NCBI GenBank assembly: GCA_964636945.1
Contig: CAZWVH010000029.1
Span: 1-35,020, forward strand
Source of the DNA: CAZADA01 sp964636945
GTDB lineage: Bacteria > Pseudomonadota > Alphaproteobacteria > Caulobacterales > Maricaulaceae
DNA length: 35,020 nucleotides
Direction of reading: 5' to 3'
A program made the translations under genes and the position numbers. The notes beneath the pieces are model-generated. The model ran no database searches, was not told the origin of the DNA, and saw nothing but the letters and a program-made list of their open reading frames with translations. Positions within the stretch are counted from its first letter, which is position 1. Each line of letters starts with the position of its first letter. This document shows, piece after piece, positions 8,101-14,777 of this stretch.

Positions 8101-9313
8101 ACGCGGTAAAGGGCCCAATCAATGCATCAGCAGAAACGCCGGCTCCTTGTGGCTCGACGATTCGCATCTCGCCATTGAAGCCGAGTTTGGGTTCGAAAAC
8201 CGCCTCTCCCTCCAGCTCGACCACTCCTGCGGAGGCCGGTATCCCGCGAGCCTCGAGCAGTGAGGCCATATTGTTGAGTGAGGCAGTGATTGAGAGCGGA
8301 GCATCGGGCGCCAATGTGCGCCGTGGCAGCGTGCCCCGTACCCGCATCGTAAAGGCGTCAGACTGAGCGCGTGCGCGCAATCTGCGTCGGTCCGCCCTCG
8401 GACTCAGATCGCCGCTCAGCGTCACTTCGTCACCGATGATCTGCGCCAACGCATCGCCGCCAAATGGTCGGGTGAGCAAGCGCGCTTCGCCTTGCCACTG
8501 TGATTCTTCGACCAACAGATCAACGGAGAGCGCTTGTTCACCGTCAATGGCGCCAATGGCGTTGAGATTGCCCTCGCCGCCGGCAAACTGAAGTGCGGCT
8601 TCCAAATTGACGTTGCGATCATCCATCCGCAAGAGTGCGGCAAACGGCCCACCGGCCGAGGCGTTCAATCGCAATTCGCTGTCCAAGCGCGACTCAAAGC
8701 GCTCGAACGTCACCTCAAGACGATCGCCATCCACGTCGCGACGCTCAACGAGCAAGTCCGCCACGCGGCGCTCGCCCTCCAAATTCCAACCGCCGCTCAC
8801 CAAAAGTGTGGCTGGAACGCCCAGCACGGCTTGATCAAGTGTGACCACATCAGCGCGGAAGCGGTCGACCACAAGCGAAGGAGCGCCAACGCCGTTCGAT
8901 GACTCATCGTCAGTGTCCGTGGCGGGTCGGATGGGTTGGCGATGAACAGCAATCGCGTCTGCGCGCACCGCATTGATGCGCAAACGGCCAATTGCCAACC
9001 GAGAAGGCTTCCAATCCACACTGAGGCCGTCGATTTCCAGCCAAACTCCGTCCTGATCGGATATGGCGAGGTGAGCAATGCGAAACCGTGACCAAATATC
9101 GCCCTCAAGTCCTTCAAGGCGAGTGACCGTCGAGCCAGCAGCGCCTCGTCCCAACACCAAAGATTCGATGCCGCTGCGCCCCATCGGCAACAAAGGGACA
9201 AAACGCAAGACTGCGGCCATGATCGCAACAATGACCATCAGGACCAGGAGACCGATCCCCAATCGTCTGAGCAAGCGGACTTGCCAGGACGGAGGCGGGG
9301 GCGGCGCGCTCAA
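5183..9313 (-). CDS. tamB: Translocation and assembly module subunit TamB (1376 aa)
   Basis: TamB is an inner-membrane-anchored, largely beta-structured protein that spans the periplasm and works with TamA; members of this AsmA-like group are implicated in outer-membrane protein insertion and lipid transport. The N-terminus has a proline-rich cytoplasmic stub, one membrane anchor (about 18-37) and the conserved GSTVTRLEGLEGDIWSRFRI region. The middle is a long run of repeating amphipathic strands. The last 200 residues are the TamB/DUF490 domain: ELNFVGQRFELERAEVRFNG, LSSTPSLPDDEILSRLLF and the final DVRWRRDY. The start is TTG at 9313, overlapping the tamA stop in TTGA; no ATG or GTG fits before the membrane anchor. 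The length slightly exceeds the E. coli protein (1259 aa). Confidence 0.95.
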   Translation of the reverse strand: MSAPPPPPSWQVRLLRRLGIGLLVLMVIVAIMAAVLRFVPLLPMGRSGIESLVLGRGAAGSTVTRLEGLEGDIWSRFRIAHLAISDQDGVWLEIDGLSVDWKPSRLAIGRLRINAVRADAIAVHRQPIRPATDTDDESSNGVGAPSLVVDRFRADVVTLDQAVLGVPATLLVSGGWNLEGERRVADLLVERRDVDGDRLEVTFERFESRLDSELRLNASAGGPFAALLRMDDRNVNLEAALQFAGGEGNLNAIGAIDGEQALSVDLLVEESQWQGEARLLTRPFGGDALAQIIGDEVTLSGDLSPRADRRRLRARAQSDAFTMRVRGTLPRRTLAPDAPLSITASLNNMASLLEARGIPASAGVVELEGEAVFEPKLGFNGEMRIVEPQGAGVSADALIGPFTASRSRRRALRIETDLTAENATGEAWRDVFMGDAPRMRLTTEYNLADRSVLLEDFTFDAAAGEISLEGRYEPEESVRVEGSALLTDLSMLPGLNGGSAQIALNANGALEALEVTAEGQTSNADYADPALDSLLGPDVSLAIDATATREVLTVRTATLTGQGISVDGNGALGGSEEDQLRFTLLTPEGFDVSSVQAQRASGSITLSGQLSAPIIALQANADALSGYGVSTEQTEVSAQFSPRDGGLAGPVNARILLGPDDALTASAAIAFSGQEVRANNISINGRQAQITGDVRRSNGAVRAQLNGRYGADEAIVNVSLTPSEAGQTVVANAQFADLKLTETLQLASGQASVRGPLDNLTLSADVTAATPEPVQISADGTLARSQGAMVLTLSPEIRVRRQRLSATEPLRASYANGDLRINGGLAGENGETISTALVREGGSTQLNLTANAIPAALIAALLGREPIAGAIDASVQLSGQDALTGPISVTARNLGLEGDSDAGLDVVLDAQLSAQTLAAQASASSSARFNAQGQFSFGANADAWPPRLSIQTNSPLSASAQARGDVGQLWSVFGSDSIALSGEIRLDASASGSLAAPSTSGSVSWNNGYIEDARSGLLLEQISASADLRNGSVILDEFQAQGRDGGVVDGRGRYMFAERRGELEFNFDQLNAVNLAYADVRASGDVELLRTPDRTTVNGDILINEAELSPPEAAGRRRPATLAVTEVNRPDTLPKPQTYSQAPPELRLNVKVRADQQVFFRGYGLETEWQGDVDASGRANDPRLNGEASVVRGELNFVGQRFELERAEVRFNGDVEEGQIDVVAVRETSDLTARVTISGTVSDPTFALSSTPSLPDDEILSRLLFSRSTSRLSPLEAAQLAETLYRLSQGGGPGVVDQFRTTIGLDRLAVRQSEEGETVVAGGVYLNEDVYVEVATSPTGETDAEIQWRITRLLEIISRVGRGPGASVDVRWRRDY

Positions 9314-11076
9314 AACGCATGACCTATGGAAATATAGACTTGGTAGTCTGGTTCACCTTCGCGCTGATCGAGCGGTGTGGCCACATCAAGTCGCAATGGG
9401 CCGAATGTGGTGTAATAGCGAAGACCCACACCGACACCGGTCCGCAAATCCGTAAACTGGGGCGAAGCTTCAACGGCCGCAGCGCCAGTATCGGCAAACG
9501 CGACCCCGCCAAACCGTTCAGTGGCGCGGATGCGCGCTTCCAGTGACATTTCCACAATGGACCGGCCGCCCGATAGGGCGCCGTTGGCGTCGCGCGGGCT
9601 GAGACTTTGATAGTCGAACCCCCGCACTGATCCGCCGCCGCCGGCGAAGTACCGGTCTGGAGAGGGGATGCCTTGAAGGGAGGCTCCGGCGATTCCGCCA
9701 GCACGCAGGCGACCTGCAAGAACCAAGCGCTCCGTACCCACGGGCAGATAACCACTGACGGTGGATTCAAACGCTGTGAAGCCGATGGTGTCATCGCCAA
9801 AACCAATTTCGGGTCTGGACTCAATGCGCGCGCGAACGCCTCGCCTGGGGTCAAGCAGGGAATCGGTTCCGTCCCAGGCCACGGCGGCCGTGGCTTGCAG
9901 GACTGTCAATTCTTGGTTGTCGCGCTCTGCGTCATCAATGGTATCGAGCGCCACTTGGCCGCCCAGCCCCACTTGCCATCGTTCGCTGACATTTTGGACA
10001 GCGTCCGCTTGAACCTGATAGGCTGACCGATCGAACGCGTCGGTGTTTTCTCTGACATAGCCGGTCGAAAGGGTGAGCACGCGACGGGCGCGCCGCCACG
10101 CCGGCCGGCGTAAGGAGGCTGTAATGAAGCTCTCCACCGATTGAATGCGCCCATCGATGGAGAGGGTTTCCGCGCCCCCATAGGCGTTGCGTTTGCTCCA
10201 TCCGCCGGTGACGCCAAATCCTTCGCTGTTATTGTAGGTGGCGCCCAGTGTCAGCGAACGCTGGGGGCGATCGTCGAGATTGACATGAACTGCACTCAGG
10301 CCATTTGGGTCAGTCTCGCCCAGCGCCACTGACACAGAAGAAAACGCTCCGGTATCGCGCAGTCGTTTGGAAAAGGTGGAGAGCTGTTCAGGGGTGTAGG
10401 TGTCGCCGACCGTGTAGGGCTTGATCCGATTGAGGAAATCCTGCTTCACGGGTCGCTCGCCAATGGGTGCGGGCGCGCCCAAAGTGACGCGAGAACCCGG
10501 TTCGTACCGAAATGTGATGAGCATAAGTGATGTTGCATGATCGACGACGATATCGGGATCAAGCACTTGAGTATCCGCGTATCCGAGCGCGGACAACGTG
10601 CGGCGGCCACGCGTTTGCGCGTCGAGAACATCTTGCGCCCGCGCGCGCACTCCCTGGCTCAGCGCAATGGACTCGCGCACAGCCTGCACGTCCTCCGTGT
10701 CCAACCCGTCAGCTTCAAAAACAACTGATCCGAAGAGAAAAGGGGGGCCCTTGTCGACGGTGATCTGCGCACGCGGCACATCGCCCGGCGCCACGTGCGG
10801 ACGCACATCCGCACCATAGTACCCCTCTGAGTGCAACAACTCAGTCGCTTGAATGGCGGCCAAACGCGCATTGCGCCGCGCTCCGATCCTCGAAGTCGGT
10901 GGAGTGTCTACCACAGATAGCGCACTGCGAATCTGTTCAAGAATGGGATCCGTTTCCGGCACCCCGATAATCTCGGCCAGCGGCTCTTCCGCTCGCGCCT
11001 CCAACGCAGACGCAAAGAGGACAAGGCCAACTGCCGCAATGATAGATCGCAATACAGTCAACATGCGTGTCATCAT
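9310..11076 (-). CDS. tamA: Outer-membrane Omp85-family protein TamA (588 aa)
   Basis: TamA is the outer-membrane partner of TamB and belongs to the Omp85/BamA superfamily. A signal peptide covers residues 1-29 (cleavage near EARA-EE). Residues about 35-265 hold three POTRA-like domains, including AIQATELLHSEGYYGADVRP and FLNRIKPYTVGDTYTPEQLS. The C-terminal 320 residues form the 16-stranded barrel with GGGGSVRGFDYQ, whose VRGF signature (484-487) is diagnostic of the family loop. The chain ends in the aromatic GHAF. Two adjacent ATGs (11076 and 11073) are possible starts, neither with a strong ribosome site. It opens the minus-strand operon tamA-tamB-unknown-uup, and its stop overlaps the tamB start by 4 bases. 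Confidence 0.95.
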   Translation of the reverse strand: MMTRMLTVLRSIIAAVGLVLFASALEARAEEPLAEIIGVPETDPILEQIRSALSVVDTPPTSRIGARRNARLAAIQATELLHSEGYYGADVRPHVAPGDVPRAQITVDKGPPFLFGSVVFEADGLDTEDVQAVRESIALSQGVRARAQDVLDAQTRGRRTLSALGYADTQVLDPDIVVDHATSLMLITFRYEPGSRVTLGAPAPIGERPVKQDFLNRIKPYTVGDTYTPEQLSTFSKRLRDTGAFSSVSVALGETDPNGLSAVHVNLDDRPQRSLTLGATYNNSEGFGVTGGWSKRNAYGGAETLSIDGRIQSVESFITASLRRPAWRRARRVLTLSTGYVRENTDAFDRSAYQVQADAVQNVSERWQVGLGGQVALDTIDDAERDNQELTVLQATAAVAWDGTDSLLDPRRGVRARIESRPEIGFGDDTIGFTAFESTVSGYLPVGTERLVLAGRLRAGGIAGASLQGIPSPDRYFAGGGGSVRGFDYQSLSPRDANGALSGGRSIVEMSLEARIRATERFGGVAFADTGAAAVEASPQFTDLRTGVGVGLRYYTTFGPLRLDVATPLDQREGEPDYQVYISIGHAF

Positions 11077-11271
11077 AACATTGGGTCTAATCTTGAGCCC
11101 TTAAGCGCATGTTTACATCCGACAACAAAAGTGCCGGATCGGGGCATATTGCTTGAAGAAAACAACAATTGGGGCGGCGATCGCATATCGATCGCATCGC
11201 GGCGGCCTTCTTCCTGTGTCAGATTGAACCCATCTGACGGCGTCTGCCCAAGCCAAAACTATTGATAATCT

Positions 11272-12909
11272 CTAGTTTTGCCGCCATCGCGCTTCGTAGT
11301 CCCGGTCTCTGACAAGAGGCGCAAATCCCTGACCCACAAAGAAGTATAGGTCGCGCTGGCCCGCCACGCCCAACGATATCGACTCTACGCCCAGTGGCGT
11401 CAAACTCCCAAAATCCGCGGCAATTCTCGCATGTTCCTCTTCGCGAACGCTGACAATGAGCACAGGCTCGCCATCACTTTCGATAAGGGGTGCGCGTTGT
11501 TCGGCGTGGCTTTTCGCGTCGGCATATCTGAGCCACATCCGCAATGGCAGTGGGTCATTAGGATGAGAGCGCGCGCGATAGTACTCCACATCGTGAAACA
11601 CAAGGCGATTGTCGACGGCGACGGCGGAAAATGGGACGCCGTCAAAACCGGCATCAAAGCGTTCAATCACGGCGTCGGTGGTGGCGCGCCATCCGCGAGC
11701 GCGTTTGAAGGCTTCGCCTGCACAATCATCGGTCGCGGGCATGCACATGCGGTCGGCCAAGTGTGGGGATATGGCTGCGACCGATAAGATCGCTCCCCCG
11801 GCAACATTGATCGCAACGCCCAGGGCAAACAAACCGAAAAAGACAATCTTGGCGGCGCTAGACATCATCGGTGGAAGCCCCCAATCGCGACTCCATCGGC
11901 TGAGCAGTGACCGTGCGCCGCCTGATCCGAAGACCCACCCCGTGAGCAACAAGGTTCCGCCCACATACGCGACTGCAGCCCAGTTGCCGTGAGCGCGACT
12001 GATGAATGCTTGAATGGAAACAATTAACAGCGGTGGAATCGTGAATGCGGCAAAATACAACAGCCTGCGTCGAGCCGGAGTTTCCAACGTGAAGATGAGT
12101 GCTATCGCCGCGAGCAGATAGACCAGAGTGATGGGGCCAAACACCACCAATTGATCTTCCCAGAACTCCGTGAGTTTGTGGGGTCGAAACAGCGGCCCGC
12201 CCCAATTGGCGTTGTCAGCGGTATGCCCCACGGTTTCATAGCCATTGGCGGCATTCCAAGCCAAATTTGGGGCAATGATCACAATTGCGATGAGCGCTGC
12301 GAGACCGCCAGCGCGACCCAGCAGCGCCCGGCGTGTGGCGGCGTCAAATAATGCGACAAGCCCCATTCCGATCAAAAAATAGAACATGGCGTATTTCGCC
12401 AGGACGCCGAGGCCAATCGACACTCCCAATGCGGCCGCCCAGATCAATCTTTGGGACGTGCGCAGTCGATTGAGCGAAAACATCCCACCACTGACGAAAG
12501 TGAGGAGAAGGGCGTCGGTGGATATCACGCCGGACGACAGGCTCACTGCGGGCATCAGCAGGTAAAGCGCTCCCGCGATTATTCCCACGCGTTCATTGTA
12601 GAGATCACGGCCCAAGAGGCTGATAAACAAGGCGGTAAAGCCATGCATGATAGGAGCGGCGAGGCGAATAGCCCATTCAGCATCGCCAAAAATCCCGGTG
12701 GTCAGGCTGATCATCCAAGCGATCAGGGGGGGCTTGGAATAATACCCCCAATCAAGCTGGCGGGACCATGACCAGTATTGCGCTTCGTCACCGTGAAGCT
12801 CCACGGGAGAAAGGATCAGGCCCACAATGCGCGCCAAAACCAACATCGCCAGCACGCCCAATCCCAGTCGCCAAAGACCGGAGCGCGCCGTTTCATTGTC
12901 TACGGCCAT
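11272..12909 (-). CDS. GT39/ArnT-like membrane glycosyltransferase (545 aa)
   Basis: A multi-spanning inner-membrane protein of the dolichyl-phosphate-mannose mannosyltransferase/ArnT superfamily, which moves sugars from polyprenyl-phosphate donors to lipid or protein acceptors on the periplasmic face. The first loop carries the acidic catalytic motif HGDEAQYWSWS (D41-E42), followed by GYYSKPPLIAW, both typical of these enzymes. About ten hydrophobic segments follow up to residue 410, then a soluble C-terminal domain (VPFSAVAVDNRLVFHDVEYY). The ATG at 12909 is chosen because GGGGAGAG lies 4 bases upstream; the longer frame reaching 13059 lacks support. None of the genes for the ArnT substrate (arnA, arnC) are in view, so aminoarabinose transfer to lipid A is only one option. 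It diverges from speD. Confidence 0.85.
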   Translation of the reverse strand: MAVDNETARSGLWRLGLGVLAMLVLARIVGLILSPVELHGDEAQYWSWSRQLDWGYYSKPPLIAWMISLTTGIFGDAEWAIRLAAPIMHGFTALFISLLGRDLYNERVGIIAGALYLLMPAVSLSSGVISTDALLLTFVSGGMFSLNRLRTSQRLIWAAALGVSIGLGVLAKYAMFYFLIGMGLVALFDAATRRALLGRAGGLAALIAIVIIAPNLAWNAANGYETVGHTADNANWGGPLFRPHKLTEFWEDQLVVFGPITLVYLLAAIALIFTLETPARRRLLYFAAFTIPPLLIVSIQAFISRAHGNWAAVAYVGGTLLLTGWVFGSGGARSLLSRWSRDWGLPPMMSSAAKIVFFGLFALGVAINVAGGAILSVAAISPHLADRMCMPATDDCAGEAFKRARGWRATTDAVIERFDAGFDGVPFSAVAVDNRLVFHDVEYYRARSHPNDPLPLRMWLRYADAKSHAEQRAPLIESDGEPVLIVSVREEEHARIAADFGSLTPLGVESISLGVAGQRDLYFFVGQGFAPLVRDRDYEARWRQN

Positions 12910-13083
12910 ATCACTCTCCCCGTGGCCGTCGCTTAGCACGCGTAATCGCGGTCCCCAAGCCGCGTATGGCGGCTTTTGCGTCGCAGACGAAACTTTGTGC
13001 AGCCGATGAGTAATACGTGCGCAAAAACCGCTTGCAAGGGGGGGCGCTATTTGAAACAAGCCCGGCCTGATTGAATGAAATCA

Positions 13084-13101
13084 CACGGACTGGAGTCCGT
13101 G
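13084..13101 (+). promoter_or_regulatory. Perfect hairpin in the speD leader
   Basis: CACGGACTGGAGTCCGTG is a perfect inverted repeat with 8-bp arms and two bases between them, ending 20 bases before the speD ATG. In RNA it would form a stable stem of 7 bp with a TGGA-containing loop. It could be an operator for a dimeric regulator, or an RNA stem affecting access to the ribosome site (GGAGAAG at 13112-13118). It does not match a riboswitch class known to me. Confidence 0.5.
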
Positions 13102-13121
13102 CCTTTGACTTGGAGAAGCGC

Positions 13122-13670
13122 ATGAAACTCGCAACCCAAGTCCGCCCCGATATCGAAGAGGGGGCGGACCTCGAACAGGGGCTCGCCGCGTTGGAGACAC
13201 CATCTGACGCGGCGAAAAACACCGAAACATCAGCTCGGTTGGATTACTTTATCAAGGAGGACGGACAGGTTTTCGCCGGCCGCCACCTTTTAGTCGACCT
13301 GTTTGATGCGTCCAATCTCGACCAGCTCGAGTTTATTGAGAACACGTTGGTTGCGGCTGCTGAAGCGGCCGGAGCAACCGTGCTGAATACCGACTTTCAC
13401 CATTTTCAACCCAATGGCGGCGTGTCCGGCGTGGTGGTGCTGTCGGAAAGCCATATCTCCATCCACACCTGGCCGGAAGCCAACTTCGCCGCAGTGGACA
13501 TGTTCATGTGCGGCGCATGCAATCCGCACGATTCGGTGCCCACGCTCGTGGAGGCGTTCGCGCCAGGGCGCACCGATGTCCAGGAAATTCGACGTGGCCG
13601 CATGCCCCGCCACATGGGGGATGCGGGAACTCGGAAGACGGCGTCGTCATTTCTCTACGCCGCAGAATGA
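13122..13670 (+). CDS. speD: S-adenosylmethionine decarboxylase proenzyme (182 aa)
   Basis: This enzyme makes decarboxylated SAM, the aminopropyl donor for spermidine. It is translated as a proenzyme that cleaves itself to create a pyruvoyl group. The diagnostic LSESHISIHTWPE is present: cleavage would fall between E109 and S110, with H115 and C130 (in DMFMCGACNP) as the partner residues. The core from LDYFIKEDGQVFAGRHLLVDL (about 40) onward fits the prokaryotic class 1B enzyme. The first 38 residues are a polar acidic extension not needed in that class. The ATG at 13122 has GGAGAAG just upstream and is preferred over an in-frame ATG at 13071 without one. No spermidine synthase gene adjoins it, while putrescine-forming genes lie at 18264-20356. 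Confidence 0.95.
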   Translation: MKLATQVRPDIEEGADLEQGLAALETPSDAAKNTETSARLDYFIKEDGQVFAGRHLLVDLFDASNLDQLEFIENTLVAAAEAAGATVLNTDFHHFQPNGGVSGVVVLSESHISIHTWPEANFAAVDMFMCGACNPHDSVPTLVEAFAPGRTDVQEIRRGRMPRHMGDAGTRKTASSFLYAAE

Positions 13671-13691
13671 CAGATTGCAGAATGACAGATT
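13662..13691. repeat. 15-bp tandem duplication across the speD stop codon
   Basis: GCAGAATGACAGATT occurs twice head to tail (13662-13676 and 13677-13691). The first copy contains the speD stop codon TGA at 13668-13670, so the second copy is an out-of-gene duplicate. It looks like a recent slippage event. Confidence 0.85.
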
Positions 13692-13751
13692 GATGTGCGC
13701 GCTCCGGGTGGCTCTTGGCCCGCCAGGGGCGCTAAACACCGGTTTGCCGAC

Positions 13752-14396
13752 TCACGCATCGATCACGTCAAGCTCCAACGAGCGCGCAGCAATGACCGCT
13801 TGCGTGCGCGTACGCACGCCAAGTTTGCGAAAAATGGCCGTCACGTGGGCTTTCACAGTGGCCTCGGAAATTTGCATCTCATAGGCAATTTGTTTGTTGA
13901 GTCGCCCATCCATCAGCCCGATCAGCACTTGACGCTGCGCGGGCGTGAGCTTGGCGCATGTCCGATTGTCATCACCAATCGCGCTATGGCCGTTGGGTGC
14001 TGGGTCATCGGCCGGCGCGCAACACAGCGCGGTCTGGACGTATTGACTGACTTCTTCGATCGTCGCGGCCCGACTGACGCCCATCGCCCCGAACATGCTC
14101 ACTGCTTCTTGGCTCGGCTCACATGATGGAGACAGCAGTGCCAACACGTGGGCGCATTGCACCGATTCGGCCATCAATTTGAGGACCGTCTGAGGTTCTG
14201 CATCGGCCAAGCACATGCTCACGACAGCGAGTTCGACCGGACCGTGTTGCTTCAGAAGGGTTGGCACAGTGCTCAGATCATCGGCGCATAGCACTTGCGC
14301 GTTTGGATGAGCACGAATGACAGCCTTGATCACACCTTCGCGGAAAAGGGGTTGGTCTTCGACAATGAGGATGCGAACGCCGAGCATCGTTTTCAT
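13752..14396 (-). CDS. LuxR/NarL-type response regulator with degenerate receiver (214 aa)
   Basis: The protein has a receiver-like domain (about 7-125) and a C-terminal LuxR-type helix-turn-helix (149-208: KLTPAQRQVLIGLMDGRLNK, then QIAYEMQISEATVKAHV). The acidic pair is present (VEDQ, E13-D14) and the Ser/Thr switch is S89. However, the phosphoacceptor position at the end of strand 3 is serine (ELAVVS, S60), and the conserved lysine near GAMGVSRA is alanine (A110). It is therefore unlikely to be switched by phosphorylation in the ordinary way, and no histidine kinase gene lies beside it. The DNA-binding half looks intact. The start at 14396 (MKTMLGVRIL) is preferred to a longer frame; 14387 is an alternative. 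It diverges from the TonB-dependent receptor gene and may control it and itself through the repeats in the shared spacer. Confidence 0.88.
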   Translation of the reverse strand: MKTMLGVRILIVEDQPLFREGVIKAVIRAHPNAQVLCADDLSTVPTLLKQHGPVELAVVSMCLADAEPQTVLKLMAESVQCAHVLALLSPSCEPSQEAVSMFGAMGVSRAATIEEVSQYVQTALCCAPADDPAPNGHSAIGDDNRTCAKLTPAQRQVLIGLMDGRLNKQIAYEMQISEATVKAHVTAIFRKLGVRTRTQAVIAARSLELDVIDA

Positions 14397-14416
14397 GGGG
14401 CAGATAAGAATTGAAT

Positions 14417-14427
14417 TTTGAGTCAAA
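14417..14427. promoter_or_regulatory. Palindrome TTTGAGTCAAA near regulator start
   Basis: A perfect 5-bp inverted repeat around a central G, 21 bases upstream of the regulator ATG. It is a candidate operator because of its position. Short palindromes also arise by chance in AT-rich DNA. Confidence 0.3.
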
Positions 14428-14435
14428 GGCAATTG

Positions 14436-14449
14436 TGCATTGCAACAAA
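14436..14449. repeat. Operator-like direct repeat TGCATTGCARCAAA, copy 1
   Basis: TGCATTGCAACAAA, whose first nine bases are themselves palindromic (TGCA-T-TGCA). It matches the copy at 14481-14494 at 13 of 14 positions in the same orientation, 45 bp away. It lies 40 bp upstream of the regulator start. Confidence 0.5.
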
Positions 14450-14480
14450 GAATAGCGAACTCAGACACCGAGTATTATAT

Positions 14481-14494
14481 TGCATTGCAGCAAA
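14481..14494. repeat. Operator-like direct repeat TGCATTGCARCAAA, copy 2
   Basis: TGCATTGCAGCAAA, the second copy of the motif at 14436-14449. A paired, same-face arrangement between divergent genes is what one expects of binding sites for a dimeric LuxR-type regulator. No binding data exist here. Confidence 0.5.
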
Positions 14495-14777
14495 AACAAT
14501 CACTCAATCCTTGTGTCGATTGGTGCTCAAGTACCTGCACGGTAGCCCAATATCCGGCCGATTTAATTTGAGATATAAAATAGAATTGTGGCCAATATAT
14601 ACTAACAAAAGCATCAATATTTCAGTAAATGCGTACTGTCATAAAGAGTTCACACGCATTCATAAAAGTTTCTTCGAACTGTCGTCTGACTGTCGTTTTC
14701 AAAAGTTAACGACGAGCTACCTGCTTACAGGCCGCGGCGCGGGTGGCGCAGCGGGTGAAGATTTGGGGGTACCAAAG

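Larger units (their letters stand above)
14397..14777. promoter_or_regulatory. 381-bp AT-rich divergent regulatory spacer
   Basis: The spacer between the regulator and the receptor gene is far poorer in GC than its surroundings; 14581-14640 is only about one third GC. It holds the two TGCATTGCA-type repeats, the palindrome TTTGAGTCAAA (14417-14427), a -10-like TATACT at 14598-14603 without a clear -35, and a short direct repeat of ACTGTCGT near 14688-14696 and 14699-14706. The last 40 bases return to high GC. A plus-strand frame is open throughout and in phase with the receptor, but it has no recognisable protein character. Confidence 0.6.

Noticed and set aside
13032..13060. Sigma-54 or sigma-70 promoter around CTTGCA in front of speD
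   Set aside because: CTTGCA at 13031-13036 and CTATTT at 13047-13052 are only 10 bp apart, and the GG of a -24 element is missing.
13022..13121. SAM-sensing riboswitch in the speD leader
   Set aside because: Only one simple hairpin is visible; the pseudoknot and conserved bases of known SAM riboswitches were not found.
14418..14777. Start of the TonB-dependent receptor at 14418, giving a 1214-aa protein
   Set aside because: A normal signal peptide begins at 14778, and the upstream stretch is AT-rich with no signal peptide or family similarity.
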